Below, piece after piece: positions 1 to 9,214 of a stretch of 64,000 bases of DNA. The stretch is taken from positions 37,346 to 101,345 of the forward strand of contig NZ_SRZC01000013.1 in assembly GCF_004792655.1 (NCBI RefSeq), given 5' to 3'. This stretch comes from Palleniella muris (GTDB taxonomy: Bacteria > Bacteroidota > Bacteroidia > Bacteroidales > Bacteroidaceae). Numbering within the stretch: the stretch's first letter is position 1; every line of letters starts with the position of its first letter. The position numbers and the translations under genes were made by a program. The notes under the pieces are model-generated. The model was not told where the DNA came from. It saw nothing but the letters and a program-made list of their open reading frames with translations, and did not search any database.

Positions 1-162
1 ATTTCTTCTTGGTTCTTTTCTTTGGGAAATATTACTGCCCGCAAAAACTTATTGATTCCCCACAAAGATGGTTGACTTCCGATTTAGAAATTCAGCCCAT
101 GATTACTTTGCATTACCATACAACAAATGTAATCACGAGCAATTCTATTGAACGTAACAGCA
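1..162. other. Non-coding left edge
   Basis: No reading frame of useful length is visible on either strand. In many Bacteroidetes gldE is followed by gldD or a phosphopantetheinyl transferase gene. Here the ATG that overlaps the gldE stop (TAATG) opens only a 16-codon frame. Either the operon ends at gldE or the next gene lies beyond the window. Confidence 0.5.
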
Positions 163-1485
163 TTATGCATTGTCCGCCATAATCATCAGCTTGACTTTGG
201 AAATACGCCTGCCCTCCAATTCAAGAACCTCAAAAGAGTAGTTCTTATATGCCAATTTTTCATGAAGCACAGGGAAATCACCTTTCAGTTCCAAAAGCAT
301 GCCTGCTATGGTGCCATTGTCACCACTTGCCTCGTCAAACTCATCATCATCGACATCAAGAATCTTCACAAGGTCTGTTATCAATGTTTTTCCTTCAAAT
401 ACATATATACCATTGGCAATCTGCACGTACGAACGTTTTTCATCATCAAACTCGTCATTAATCTCGCCTACAATCTCTTCAAGAATGTCTTCAAGAGTAA
501 CTATTCCTGATGTTCCTCCAAACTCGTCCACCACAATGGCTATATGCACTTTGTTCTTTTGGAAATCACGCAGCAAATCATCAATTTTCTTTGTCTCAGG
601 AACAAAATAAGGCGGTCGGATAAGCGACTGCCAACGGAATGTCGACGGTTTGGAGAGATGTGGCAGCAAATCTTTGATGTATAGCACGCCACAGATATTA
701 TCCTCGCTTCCCTGATAGACAGGGATGCGACTGTAATTATTCTCAATAACACATTTCAGCACATCGGCATACGAGCTCTGAATCTCCAAATCCACAATGT
801 CCTGACGGCTGGTCATGACCTCTTTTGCCATCTCATCACCAAAGCGGACAATACCTTGGAGAATCCTTTCCTCCTCACGAATGTCATCCTTGTCCGTAAG
901 TTCCAACGCTTGTTCCAATTCATCCACACTAAGGACATAATTATCCTTTTGCACAACTTTGGAAGCCAAAAAGCCTGTGGACATCAGTATAGACTCCAAC
1001 GGCCAGAATACAGTCCGGCATGTCATCACCGCTCCGCATATCCTACGGCAAAATGCCAACGGATTCTGACGGCTGTATACTTTCGGAAGAATCTCACCAA
1101 AGAGCAATAATATAAATGTCAGCAGTACTGTAACACAGAGGATTTCAAGCCATACGACACCACCGAAATCAACAATATGTGTGAAAATATAGTTACACAG
1201 CATAACTATAGTCACATTGACAAGATTGTTGACAATCAATATTGTAGCCAAAGTGCGCTCGGAATCCTCACGCAAATATTTGATGGTCGCATCAGTGCTG
1301 GAATGTTCCGGGGCGAGTTCTGAAAGTTCATTCGGTGAAAGAGAGAAAAAAGCTATCTCCGAGCCACTCGCCAACCCGGAAAAGAAGATAAGAACAAGTG
1401 TCAGCACGAAAGCAAAAACAACACCAACTGTTGGTGTTATGAAATGCACTTGCCCTAATGATTGTAATATAATGTCCAAGTCCAT
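163..1485 (-). CDS. gldE: GldE-like CBS-domain membrane protein
   Basis: Integral membrane protein of the CNNM/CorC (HlyC/CorC) family, in the branch called gliding-motility-associated GldE in Bacteroidetes. The N-terminal part (about residues 15-195) has four hydrophobic segments of the DUF21 type. It is followed by two CBS domains (about 210-335, containing SRIPVY and VDEFGGTSGIVTLEDILEEI) and a C-terminal CorC_HlyC domain. The length of 440 residues is normal. The ATG directly abuts the ssb stop codon, so the two genes are co-transcribed and probably translationally coupled. GldE supports GldD in gliding flavobacteria; in non-gliding Bacteroidales its role is uncertain, possibly in type IX secretion or ion homeostasis. 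The family is certain, the exact role inferred. Confidence 0.9.
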   Translation of the reverse strand: MDLDIILQSLGQVHFITPTVGVVFAFVLTLVLIFFSGLASGSEIAFFSLSPNELSELAPEHSSTDATIKYLREDSERTLATILIVNNLVNVTIVMLCNYIFTHIVDFGGVVWLEILCVTVLLTFILLLFGEILPKVYSRQNPLAFCRRICGAVMTCRTVFWPLESILMSTGFLASKVVQKDNYVLSVDELEQALELTDKDDIREEERILQGIVRFGDEMAKEVMTSRQDIVDLEIQSSYADVLKCVIENNYSRIPVYQGSEDNICGVLYIKDLLPHLSKPSTFRWQSLIRPPYFVPETKKIDDLLRDFQKNKVHIAIVVDEFGGTSGIVTLEDILEEIVGEINDEFDDEKRSYVQIANGIYVFEGKTLITDLVKILDVDDDEFDEASGDNGTIAGMLLELKGDFPVLHEKLAYKNYSFEVLELEGRRISKVKLMIMADNA

Positions 1486-1887
1486 CTAAAATGGAATTTC
1501 AATGTTATCTTTTTCCTGTCCCATGGCAGCAGGCTGCGTCTGCCCAGTATTCTCAGACTTCCTTGGTGACAGCATTTCCATATTATCAACAAGAATATCG
1601 GTTACAAGCTGACGCACTCCACGCTTGTCCTCCATAGTACTGTATCTGATACGCCCTTCTATATATAGCTTGTCGCCTTTATGAACGTAGCGCTCCACAA
1701 CCTTTGCCAGTCCCTTGCTGAAAGTAAGTGAATGCCAATCCGTTCGGTCAGGAACCTGAGTTCCGTTGGGGAGAGTGTAGCCACGTTCTGTTGTAGCAAG
1801 CCTGACATGAGCCACGGCTTGGTCTGCCGCATAATACCTGACATCAGGCTCCTTTCCCACATTACCTATAAGCATCACCTTATTCAT
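1486..1887 (-). CDS. ssb: Single-stranded DNA-binding protein
   Basis: Coats single-stranded DNA during replication, recombination and repair. The 133 residues hold one OB fold (about 1-105, beginning MNKVMLIGNVGKEPDVRY) followed by a short disordered linker. The acidic, partner-binding tip ends in DNIEIPF, which matches the classic DDDIPF tail that recruits repair enzymes. The gene sits between an unknown gene, which overlaps it by 8 bases, and gldE, which starts immediately after its stop. The ssb-gldE pairing is common in Bacteroidales. Confidence 0.96.
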   Translation of the reverse strand: MNKVMLIGNVGKEPDVRYYAADQAVAHVRLATTERGYTLPNGTQVPDRTDWHSLTFSKGLAKVVERYVHKGDKLYIEGRIRYSTMEDKRGVRQLVTDILVDNMEMLSPRKSENTGQTQPAAMGQEKDNIEIPF

Positions 1888-2500
1888 TGTACTCTATGGG
1901 TAAAGGTTTGCATTCACCAAGGAACTTGTACCTGAAATTCTTGCCTTTGGCTGACGGGAACTGGCTGCGTCCATCAACACGCGAATACAGATGGTCAACA
2001 ATGCGATTATAGCAATCCATACCGGACATAGCCTTGCATCGTGCTACGAAATGCGTATCACGGTATTCGCTCTTGCCTGTGGACGGATTGGTCACGACAC
2101 GCTTGAAATCAAGGCTGCCTTCATACCAGCCGAAATGCTCCTTCTGCAAAGAATAGACTGCCGATTCAACATTATGCACATTGGCATTCCTATAGTCATT
2201 ATACCCCTGACCATAGAAAGAGTTATGCATGCTGCCTTCATTTGCCTGTGACACAGATTTTTTGCGATAGTCCTTGAATGCCTGCATCGTGTCCGCATCA
2301 GTCTTTATCATAATAAAATAGACCTTTGGACGCACTTTGTAGCGTTTAGGGAAACGGTTGTCACTTTCGTAATACTCACGTATATCCGAGGCTATGCGCT
2401 CATTCATACATATCTCGTCTATACCATACAGAAAAGAGATAGCGTCATCGGCATTGGTCACCAATATTTCGCTATCAAAATATCTTACATATAAATTCAT
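1880..2500 (-). CDS. Conserved protein of unknown function
   Basis: I do not recognise a named domain. The frame is open upstream into the tRNA-Gly gene, so the longest reading (from 2587) is not credible. The ATG at 2500 (MNLYVRYFDSE) gives a 206-residue protein that begins just after the tRNA. It is soluble, mixed alpha/beta in composition and rich in Tyr and Arg, with no signal peptide or membrane segment. Its stop overlaps the ssb start by 8 bases, so it is the first gene of an ssb-gldE operon, and the tRNAs upstream may share the transcript. The overlap and ordinary codon use support a real gene. Confidence 0.75.
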   Translation of the reverse strand: MNLYVRYFDSEILVTNADDAISFLYGIDEICMNERIASDIREYYESDNRFPKRYKVRPKVYFIMIKTDADTMQAFKDYRKKSVSQANEGSMHNSFYGQGYNDYRNANVHNVESAVYSLQKEHFGWYEGSLDFKRVVTNPSTGKSEYRDTHFVARCKAMSGMDCYNRIVDHLYSRVDGRSQFPSAKGKNFRYKFLGECKPLPIEYNE

Positions 2501-2545
2501 TAGTGATGTCGTGTTTTTTCTTTGCTTTCCTTTAAAGAAAAGAAG

Positions 2546-2618
2546 AGCGGAAAACGAGACTCGAACTCGCGACCCCAACCTTGGCAAGGTTGTGCTCTAC
2601 CAACTGAGCTATTTCCGC
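2546..2618 (-). tRNA. tRNA-Gly (GCC), copy 2
   Basis: The 73-base cloverleaf has acceptor arms GCGGAAA/TTTCCGC, discriminator T, an anticodon loop with GCC, and the T loop GTTCGAGT. No CCA is encoded. It appears identical to the copy at 2921-2993 and is last in the four-tRNA cluster. Confidence 0.97.
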
Positions 2619-2663
2619 AAAAAAATACGGAGGTTAAATCCGCATTCTGATAAGATTCTTGAG

Positions 2664-2750
2664 TGGTGAAGAGGAGGAGACTCGAACTCCCACGTCACGA
2701 TTGACACTACCCCCTCAAAGTAGCGCGTCTACCAATTCCGCCACCTCTCC
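2664..2750 (-). tRNA. tRNA-Leu (GAG)
   Basis: Long-variable-arm tRNA with 5' arm GGAGAGG, anticodon loop TTGAGGG (anticodon GAG) and T loop TTCGAGT. The gene encodes a 3' CCA after discriminator A. None of the other four tRNA genes in this window does. Confidence 0.95.
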
Positions 2751-2789
2751 AGCATATCTCAAAATCACAGAATACTCTGCAATATTGTG

Positions 2790-2871
2790 TGCCCAGAACA
2801 GGACTCGAACCTGCACGCATCGCTGCACACGCACCTGAAACGTGCGCGTCTACCAATTCCGCCACCTGGGC
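2790..2871 (-). tRNA. tRNA-Leu (CAG)
   Basis: Long-variable-arm tRNA with acceptor GCCCAGG/TCTGGGC and discriminator A. The anticodon stem is CACGT/GCGTG and the loop TTCAGGT, giving anticodon CAG. No CCA is encoded. Confidence 0.95.
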
Positions 2872-2920
2872 ATTCAAACCTTTCCACTTCCACAAGAAGA
2901 AAGCCATTATTCAAGATGTG

Positions 2921-2993
2921 AGCGGAAAACGAGACTCGAACTCGCGACCCCAACCTTGGCAAGGTTGTGCTCTACCAACTGAGCTATTTCCGC
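2921..2993 (-). tRNA. tRNA-Gly (GCC), copy 1
   Basis: First gene of the minus-strand tRNA cluster and apparently identical to the last one. The shared promoter lies about 45 bases upstream. No CCA is encoded. Confidence 0.97.
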
Positions 2994-3036
2994 ATTTTCG
3001 TGTTCTTTACCAGAAGCATTTCTCCAAATGCGAGTG

Positions 3037-3068
3037 CAAAGGTACTGATTTTTTCCGAATCCTCCAAA
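3037..3068 (-). promoter_or_regulatory. Promoter of the tRNA cluster
   Basis: On the minus strand TTTG (3068-3065) is followed after 20 bp by TACCTTTG (3044-3037), which matches the Bacteroidetes primary sigma consensus. The bases after it (GCACTCGC) are the same as after the tRNA-Ser promoter at 22741. Confidence 0.8.
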
Positions 3069-3203
3069 ATATTTCAAGCATTTTTTTGCAAAAAAGCTAT
3101 TTTTCCACATTACACCTTAATAATATTAATAGGCATGGCATATCATGCTTCATCCGGCACCTTGCAAGACTCACACACGAAACAGATACACCAAACCAAC
3201 CTG

Positions 3204-3222
3204 GAGAATTAGAAAACTCATG
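3204..3222. repeat. 19-bp direct repeat, copy 1
   Basis: GAGAATTAGAAAACTCATG, identical to 3551-3569. The two copies bracket about 330 bp that contain 22-bp array A. Confidence 0.7.
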
Positions 3223-3386
3223 GTCTTTTTGCCCTCCATATTTCATGCGGAAACAATATAGAGACGACAGACAGCCTGATATCGCACGAATTTGTACACC
3301 CGTTATCTCACTGTATATCAAAACATTATCATCACAAAACAAAATCACACATACAAGAAAGCACCGCGAATGGTCACCTTTCGCCA

Positions 3387-3496
3387 TTTTTTTGTAACGA
3401 ATAACAGTGGATTTGCTAACCTCCCTCATTGCAAAAGGTTACTTTCCATGATGCAAGAGCTAACCTTTCACAGCACGAAAGATAACGATTGGAGAC
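3387..3496. repeat. 22-bp array A (5 units)
   Basis: Units start at 3387, 3409, 3431, 3453 and 3475, each 22 bp apart. All keep AC at unit positions 11-12, and the clearest unit is GCAAAAGGTTACTTTCC at 3431. A sixth unit at about 3365 (GGTCACCTTTCG) is one base out of phase. The array lies in the divergent gap between the tRNA cluster and rho. The rest of the 2994-3868 gap holds the 19-bp repeats and no gene I can support. Confidence 0.8.
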
Positions 3497-3550
3497 GCAG
3501 AGTGTCACATTTCATCTCTGAAAACTTAGTTTTTCCTATTATGATAAATA

Positions 3551-3569
3551 GAGAATTAGAAAACTCATG
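3551..3569. repeat. 19-bp direct repeat, copy 2
   Basis: Second identical copy of GAGAATTAGAAAACTCATG, 347 bp from the first. The element is quasi-palindromic (GAG...CTC). Confidence 0.7.
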
Positions 3570-3868
3570 ACATTTCTTTGCTGCAAAAAGGAAGGTGTAT
3601 GGATGTCTCACAACAGGCGACATTATCCTTGCAACAGCAACAAGACACAATAAAAGCACTTTGGATGAAATGATGCTTGCGTAAGTGTTGGCATGTGCCA
3701 GACACTGCCGGACTCACAGCCACGACATGAGTCGGCATGGCAGAAATTTCCAATTGAAAACACAACCTATTCTTAATGCAAACACAAGCATCTGCATCGC
3801 TTTTCCTGCCAAAAACGCACAAAAATGAGCAAAAGGACAAAAATCACATACCTTTTTCTTAAAATTAT

Positions 3869-3899
3869 TTTGAAATAACAAAAAAAAATCATACCTTTG
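3869..3899 (+). promoter_or_regulatory. rho promoter
   Basis: TTTG (3869-3872), 19 bp, then TACCTTTG (3892-3899). This is a near-ideal Bacteroidetes promoter and predicts a start near 3905 and a leader of about 70 bases before rho. Confidence 0.85.
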
Positions 3900-3975
3900 C
3901 ACAAATTTCCAAAGGCACATTTCCTTGACGTGCCTTTTTTCTAAAATTCACCCGACTTTATTCTAACAATACAAT

Positions 3976-5847
3976 ATGGTTGATACAGAAGAGCCTATAA
4001 AGCGCATGCGTAAAAGAGTTGTCAAGAAAGAAGCTCCTGACCATGTCTATAGTGTGAATGGCATTGAGGGAGAAAACCTTGACACCAAAGCATCACAAAA
4101 GAGAGCCATGGAAAGCGCACAACTATTCTCAACACCAATGGTCACTGATTCCGACTCCACAGCAAACCCTTTCCCTAAACATCGTGGGCGAAAGTCAAAA
4201 GCAGAATTGGAGTATCTTGCAAGAATCGCTGAGGAAAATGCGAAAAGCCAGAGTTCCCTTGAAACAGAAGTTGCCGACGAGAATTACAATGATGTGGATG
4301 CTGAGCAACCGGAATTTCCGGAAACTATCAGTGCAACAGACTACACTGATAATCAGGAATACGACTATTCGGAGGACGATGCCATGCCAGAGGAAGAGAT
4401 TGTCGATGATGCCACCATTGCCCGGCTCCAAGAAAAGATGAATACACAAAACACGCCTGAGGAGGACACCGAGGACGAGGATGAGGAAGAGGAAGAAGAA
4501 GATGACGAAGAGCAAGACAGTGACTCCGAAGAAGATGCAGAAACCTCGGAAAACGGAATCTGGCTCGGAGACCCTGGCGACGGAACAGACTTCATCACAA
4601 TAGAGGACTTGCCTATTGTGGACACAAACATGACTGTCAATGTCGACATATTTGACAATCCGCAAACAAACAAGATACTCTCAGCATCACTGCAAGTGTC
4701 GGAAGACAGCATACCATGCTTTGATTTCAAGGAGAGTATCAAGGCTATCGGTTTCACAGAAGTAATGGCGGAGGGCTATGCTTTCCTGCGCTCAAGCGAC
4801 TACAATTATCTTTCTTCACCTGACGACATATTCATCCCTATGCCAAAAGTGCGCAAGTTAGGGCTGAAAACGGGAGATATGGTGGAATGCACAGTGTGCC
4901 CGCCAAACACCGGAGATAAATATTTCATCTTGCAGGATGTACTGAAAATCAACGGCAGAGACCCGCAGGAGATTCGTGACCGTGTGCCTTTCGAGCACCT
5001 TACCCCACTCTTTCCTGACGAGAAATACAATCTGTGCGGCAATCCAAAGACAACAAATCTGTCAACACGGATAGTAGACCTCTTTTCTCCTATCGGAAAA
5101 GGACAACGCGCACTTATTGTCGCACAGCCAAAAACGGGTAAGACAATACTCATGAAGGATATCGCGAATGCTATAGCATCAAGCCATCCTGAGGCTTACC
5201 TGATGATGCTCCTCATTGACGAACGCCCGGAGGAAGTCACCGATATGGCACGCACTGTGAACGCAGAAGTCATCGCCTCAACTTTCGATGAACCCGCAGA
5301 GCGTCATGTGAAAATAGCGGGTCTTGTGCTGGAAAAAGCAAAGAGGATGGTGGAATGCGGACACGATGTGGTGATATTCCTTGATTCAATAACCCGCCTT
5401 GCACGCGCATATAACACTGTCGCGCCTACAAGTGGAAAGGTTCTCACCGGTGGTGTTGATGCCAACGCACTGCAAAAGCCAAAGCGCTTCTTCGGTGCAG
5501 CACGCAACATAGAAGGTGGCGGCTCATTGACAATCATTGCGACAGCACTCATTGACACCGGCTCGAAAATGGATGAGGTTATCTTCGAGGAGTTCAAAGG
5601 AACCGGCAACATGGAGCTGCAGCTTGAACGTTCACTTGCCAACAAGAGAATATTCCCTGCTGCGAACCTTATACTGTCAAGCACTCGTCGCGATGACCTG
5701 CTGCAGGACAAGACAACTCTTGACCGCATGTGGATTCTGCGCAAGTACATCTCCGACATGAACCCTATCGAGGCTATGACGGAAATACAGAACCGTATGC
5801 GCGGCACACGTGACAATGAAGAGTTCCTGCTCACAATGAACTCATAA
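3976..5847 (+). CDS. rho: Transcription termination factor Rho
   Basis: Hexameric RNA-dependent ATPase that ends transcription. The C-terminal two thirds are canonical. An RNA-binding cold-shock-like domain ([24 protein letters not shown]) is followed by the ATPase core with Walker [10 protein letters not shown] (about residues 382-390), the Walker B segment [16 protein letters not shown], and the Q/R loops. The first 200 or so residues are different. They contain a basic patch ([10 protein letters not shown]), a low-complexity stretch and a long Asp/Glu run (about 161-190). I see no usual N-terminal Rho_N helical domain. An in-frame TAA just upstream of the ATG rules out a longer start. Disordered insertions are known in Bacteroides Rho, where they have been linked to condensate formation. 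Confidence 0.97.
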   Translation: MVDTEEPIKRMRKRVVKKEAPDHVYSVNGIEGENLDTKASQKRAMESAQLFSTPMVTDSDSTANPFPKHRGRKSKAELEYLARIAEENAKSQSSLETEVADENYNDVDAEQPEFPETISATDYTDNQEYDYSEDDAMPEEEIVDDATIARLQEKMNTQNTPEEDTEDEDEEEEEEDDEEQDSDSEEDAETSENGIWLGDPGDGTDFITIEDLPIVDTNMTVNVDIFDNPQTNKILSASLQVSEDSIPCFDFKESIKAIGFTEVMAEGYAFLRSSDYNYLSSPDDIFIPMPKVRKLGLKTGDMVECTVCPPNTGDKYFILQDVLKINGRDPQEIRDRVPFEHLTPLFPDEKYNLCGNPKTTNLSTRIVDLFSPIGKGQRALIVAQPKTGKTILMKDIANAIASSHPEAYLMMLLIDERPEEVTDMARTVNAEVIASTFDEPAERHVKIAGLVLEKAKRMVECGHDVVIFLDSITRLARAYNTVAPTSGKVLTGGVDANALQKPKRFFGAARNIEGGGSLTIIATALIDTGSKMDEVIFEEFKGTGNMELQLERSLANKRIFPAANLILSSTRRDDLLQDKTTLDRMWILRKYISDMNPIEAMTEIQNRMRGTRDNEEFLLTMNS

Positions 5848-5919
5848 AAACAACAAGCCACGTGTCTTTTGCGAGTGCAATTCATTGTTTTAAGAACATG
5901 AAAATGCTTGCCAAAAGCA

Positions 5920-5972
5920 CCTATACGAAATGTCCTCAAAACCGATTTGGCTTTGAGGACATTTCGTATAGG
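5920..5972. terminator. 21-bp perfect inverted repeat after rho
   Basis: Arms 5920-5940 and 5952-5972 are perfectly complementary over 21 bp with an 11-base loop. It lies between convergent genes and could end both transcripts. Neither side has a real T run, so it is not a standard intrinsic terminator. Confidence 0.6.
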
Positions 5973-5991
5973 TAACTCTCTGTCACGCAAC

Positions 5992-7356
5992 TTATTTGCG
6001 TTTGACTGTTATCGACTTGACAAGCCTGAGATTATATGCAACAGTAGCACCCGCAGCGTTTATCTTCCCATTTACAGCAAATGTGAATGTAGATTTGCCA
6101 TTGTTACAAAGGTAACGAACGTTTCCACCTGTTTTTGTCTTTGACAATTTCACACCACCGGCATTGGAAACCACACTGTTGAGCTCATCCAATGCCGAAT
6201 CAGATGAATAAAGCTGATTCAACACCGTAGCTTCCTCTGTTGTCGGGAAGCGCCATTCCATCAAACCATTCTCTGCATATTTGTCGACAAGCGCATTCGT
6301 TTCCGCTTTATGACTCTCATTTGCCATTGAATAAACATTGCTCCATTCATCAAGGGACAGCAATACAATATCCGCCTCTTCTGACGTTTTTTCATCCGAA
6401 ATCACAACAACATGTCCATTAACGACTTCACCTGCTTTTGGTAAAGAAGACATGTACCATGTAGTCTCGTTATGACTGCCGCCTGAGTTTACACCAGGAC
6501 CAAAATCAAAGGTTGTCTCAATAGGCTTTGCCCACTCCCCTCCTTGGATTGAAGCCGTTATGTCTGCATCGGATTCCACTCCATCATATTGCCCTGTAAA
6601 TACATAGGGGACACCTGCGTTCAGTATGGCATTGTAAGTGTAGGAATATGACTGTGATGAGCCATCGGCAAATGTCAGATGCATCGTCAGCATAGTCTGT
6701 GAGTTCTGTGTCGGCATTACATAAAACGTTTCCGTAGTCCATGAGTCTCCGGATTTCCGACTTGGGACAGTAACAGACTTCGCGTTATCATACAAACCGT
6801 TAAATGACATGGTGCTATACGGTGTACTGAGAGAAATATCCATACTGGTGACATTTGCCGGCGTATTGAGCAACCTTACGTTTACAGCTGCTTGCCTGTA
6901 TCCCATCCTGATACTTACTGACTGTGATGCAGACGAAGACACAATAACATCTGCATTGCCTGTAGAAAACGGTTTCATGGCATATCCGCATTCCGGCATG
7001 CGAATTATTGTTGAAGACAGCACATCGCCATCCACAAGCGAATAATTCTCCGGCAATGAAACTGCTGTTAACCGGTAAGTGCCTTTGGGGAGTTTAAGCA
7101 CAACGGTGTTTTCCGCATCAGAAGTTATTGTTCCCGAAGCTTTGCACATACCACTCTCGTCAAAAGCATATATTCGGACAGGATATTCTATCGGTGTGTC
7201 ACTGGCACTCCTCAATGAAATGTTCACAGACTTTCCCTTTGAAGATGGTACAGTTTCAACACCATCACCTTCATCAGACGTGAAATCAGCTTGCTCACAG
7301 GAGTTAAAAGTCGTCGCCAACAATGCAGCGATGCATACAATAATCTTTTTCTTCAT
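5992..7356 (-). CDS. Surface lipoprotein, FimB/Mfa2-like
   Basis: Predicted lipoprotein of 454 residues. The ATG at 7356 gives MKKKIIVCIAALLATTFNSC, a signal peptide with a lipobox ending at Cys18. A longer frame to 7446 would bury the signal peptide, so I reject it. The mature part is rich in Ser and Thr and predicted to be mostly beta. Two Ig-like modules (about 45-150 and 165-270) resemble the FimB/Mfa2 fimbrial anchor or accessory subunits of Bacteroidales. A C-terminal region (about 310-454) contains WRFPTTEEATVLNQL and VRYLCNNG, which recalls repeats in DUF-type surface lipoproteins. No fimbrial neighbours are present, so a stand-alone surface or adhesin role is inference. It converges on rho. 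Confidence 0.65.
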   Translation of the reverse strand: MKKKIIVCIAALLATTFNSCEQADFTSDEGDGVETVPSSKGKSVNISLRSASDTPIEYPVRIYAFDESGMCKASGTITSDAENTVVLKLPKGTYRLTAVSLPENYSLVDGDVLSSTIIRMPECGYAMKPFSTGNADVIVSSSASQSVSIRMGYRQAAVNVRLLNTPANVTSMDISLSTPYSTMSFNGLYDNAKSVTVPSRKSGDSWTTETFYVMPTQNSQTMLTMHLTFADGSSQSYSYTYNAILNAGVPYVFTGQYDGVESDADITASIQGGEWAKPIETTFDFGPGVNSGGSHNETTWYMSSLPKAGEVVNGHVVVISDEKTSEEADIVLLSLDEWSNVYSMANESHKAETNALVDKYAENGLMEWRFPTTEEATVLNQLYSSDSALDELNSVVSNAGGVKLSKTKTGGNVRYLCNNGKSTFTFAVNGKINAAGATVAYNLRLVKSITVKRK

Positions 7357-7798
7357 AGTTTCAGTTGGTTTTAGTTTATCAGAAATAAATGTATATGAGC
7401 AGAATGTAAAGTTATATTCCAAATTCCCTCCGAATCTTTTATTCATTAAGAAATGTCAGCAAATTCACAAAGTAACCTAACATCAGCAAAGGTAAACCAA
7501 TTATATTGAAATATCATAATATGAAATGAAAAATTATCAAAATTTCACAATTAAGACCCTCATTCACAGATATTAGGCATAAAAGAGAAGGAAAAACAGT
7601 GGTCATTCCGCTATAAGAAAATGCAAATCAACAGAAACCACAATGTCACAGAAGCCTGCAAAAAAGCAACTATCAAACAATAAGCCACATTAAATGCCAC
7701 AGTTTTGTTATAGTAACTTAAAATCTTAATTTTCAACTCACTACTTTTATATTTTTTTTGTATCTTTGCATTTTAGATAACAAATACAAAGAAAAGAT
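7357..7798. other. Divergent intergenic region
   Basis: AT-rich and without a credible gene. A minus-strand TACCTTTGC (7494-7486) is a likely -7 element for the lipoprotein gene, though no matching TTTG sits at the right distance. TATCTTTG at 7761-7768 precedes ffh. Nothing else stands out. Confidence 0.5.
7761..7768 (+). promoter_or_regulatory. ffh promoter -7 element
   Basis: TATCTTTG followed by GCA, 30 bases before the ffh ATG. No clear TTTG is seen 19-20 bp upstream. Confidence 0.55.
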
Positions 7799-9148
7799 AT
7801 GTTTGAAAACTTGAATGAACGTCTGGAAAGGTCGTTCAAGATACTGAAAGGTGAGGGAAAAATCACCGAAATCAATGTTGCGGAAACACTTAAAGATGTG
7901 CGCCGTGCACTGCTTGATGCCGATGTTAACTATAAAGTTGCAAAAACCTTTACAGACACCGTGAAGCAAAAGGCATTGGGCATGAATGTGCTCACTGCCA
8001 TCAAACCGGGTGAACTCATGGTCAAGGTGGTCCATGACGAGCTTGCAGCACTCATGGGTGGCAAGGCTACAGAAATGAAACTGGAGTCAACTCCGGGGCA
8101 TCCGGCTGTCATCCTTATGGCAGGCCTTAACGGTGCCGGAAAGACAACCATGTCAGGAAAACTCGCCCTGATGCTTAAGTCCAAGCAGCACCGCAAGCCA
8201 TTGCTTGCTGCCTGTGACACTTTCCGTCCTGCAGCCATGGAGCAGCTCCGTGTACTTGCAGAGCAGGTTGCTGTGCCATGCTATATAGAGGAAGGTGCGA
8301 CAAACCCTGTTGCCGTTGCAAAGGCTGCTATCAACCATGCGCGGCTCAACGGCAATGACATTGTCATCATCGATACCGCAGGCCGTCAGTCTATCGACGA
8401 AGAACTGATGGTACAGATTCGTGACATAAAAGATGCAGTGAATCCGGACGAGACCCTCCTTGTCATCGATGCAATGATTGGTCAGGAAGCTGTCACTACA
8501 GCAAAGACATTCAATGACAGACTTGAGATCGATGGTGTTATCCTTACCAAACTTGACGGTGACACACGTGGTGGTGCAGCCCTTTCCGTACGTGCCGTTG
8601 TCGACAAGCCTATCAAGTTCATAGGCACCGGAGAGAAAATGGAAGCATTTGATGTCTTCCATCCTGAGCGAATGGCAGACCGCATCCTCGGCATGGGTGA
8701 CGTTGTGTCACTTGTGGAGCGTGCACAGCAGCAGTTTGACGAAGAAGAAGCAAAGCGCCTTGAGAAGAAAATACGCAAGAACAAGTTTGACTTCAATGAC
8801 TTCCTCAGCCAGATTCAGCAAGTAAAGAAGATGGGTAACGTCAAAGACCTTGCCGCAATGATTCCCGGCGTAGGAAAGGCAATCAAGGATGTCGAAATTC
8901 CTGACGACCCTTTCAAGAACATTGAAGCCATCATAGGCTCCATGACACCGAAGGAGCGTGAGAACCCGGACATCATCAACCAGTCACGCCGCCAGCGCAT
9001 AGCCAAAGGCTCCGGCACTGACATTCAGGAGGTTAACCGCCTGATAAAGCAGTTTGACCAGACACGCAAGATGATGAAAATGGTGACAGGCATGGGACCA
9101 GGCAAGATGATGGCTATGGCAAACGCCATGAAAAACCTTAGACGATAA
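7799..9148 (+). CDS. ffh: Signal recognition particle GTPase Ffh
   Basis: Binds 4.5S RNA and signal sequences and delivers ribosomes to FtsY at the membrane. The 449 residues follow the family plan. A helical N domain comes first, then a G domain with P-loop GLNGAGKTTMSGKLA, the DTAGRQSIDEELM switch and TKLDGDTRGGAAL. The methionine-rich M domain ends in the MMKMVTGMGPGKMMAMANAMKNL tail region. The gene stands alone with its own promoter and terminator. No SRP RNA gene was found nearby. Confidence 0.97.
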   Translation: MFENLNERLERSFKILKGEGKITEINVAETLKDVRRALLDADVNYKVAKTFTDTVKQKALGMNVLTAIKPGELMVKVVHDELAALMGGKATEMKLESTPGHPAVILMAGLNGAGKTTMSGKLALMLKSKQHRKPLLAACDTFRPAAMEQLRVLAEQVAVPCYIEEGATNPVAVAKAAINHARLNGNDIVIIDTAGRQSIDEELMVQIRDIKDAVNPDETLLVIDAMIGQEAVTTAKTFNDRLEIDGVILTKLDGDTRGGAALSVRAVVDKPIKFIGTGEKMEAFDVFHPERMADRILGMGDVVSLVERAQQQFDEEEAKRLEKKIRKNKFDFNDFLSQIQQVKKMGNVKDLAAMIPGVGKAIKDVEIPDDPFKNIEAIIGSMTPKERENPDIINQSRRQRIAKGSGTDIQEVNRLIKQFDQTRKMMKMVTGMGPGKMMAMANAMKNLRR

Positions 9149-9161
9149 CATATTAGTATAC

Positions 9162-9189
9162 ATGCGTTGCCACATACACGGCAACGCAT
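9162..9189 (+). terminator. Terminator after ffh
   Basis: 10-bp perfect stem (ATGCGTTGCC/GGCAACGCAT) with an 8-base loop, followed by CTTAATTTATC. It ends 26 bases before folD, so folD may be partly read-through dependent. Confidence 0.65.
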
Positions 9190-9214
9190 CTTAATTTATC
9201 ATATTTCCATTCCA

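Noticed and set aside
2501..2587. Longer N terminus of the 1880-2500 gene
   Set aside because: The extra residues are encoded by the tRNA-Gly gene and its flank; the ATG at 2500 is the first credible start.
3097..3840. Minus-strand frames between the tRNA cluster and rho
   Set aside because: They run through the 22-bp array and the 19-bp repeats, have Cys-rich unnatural composition and no ribosome site. The shared HEFSNS peptide only reflects the DNA repeat.
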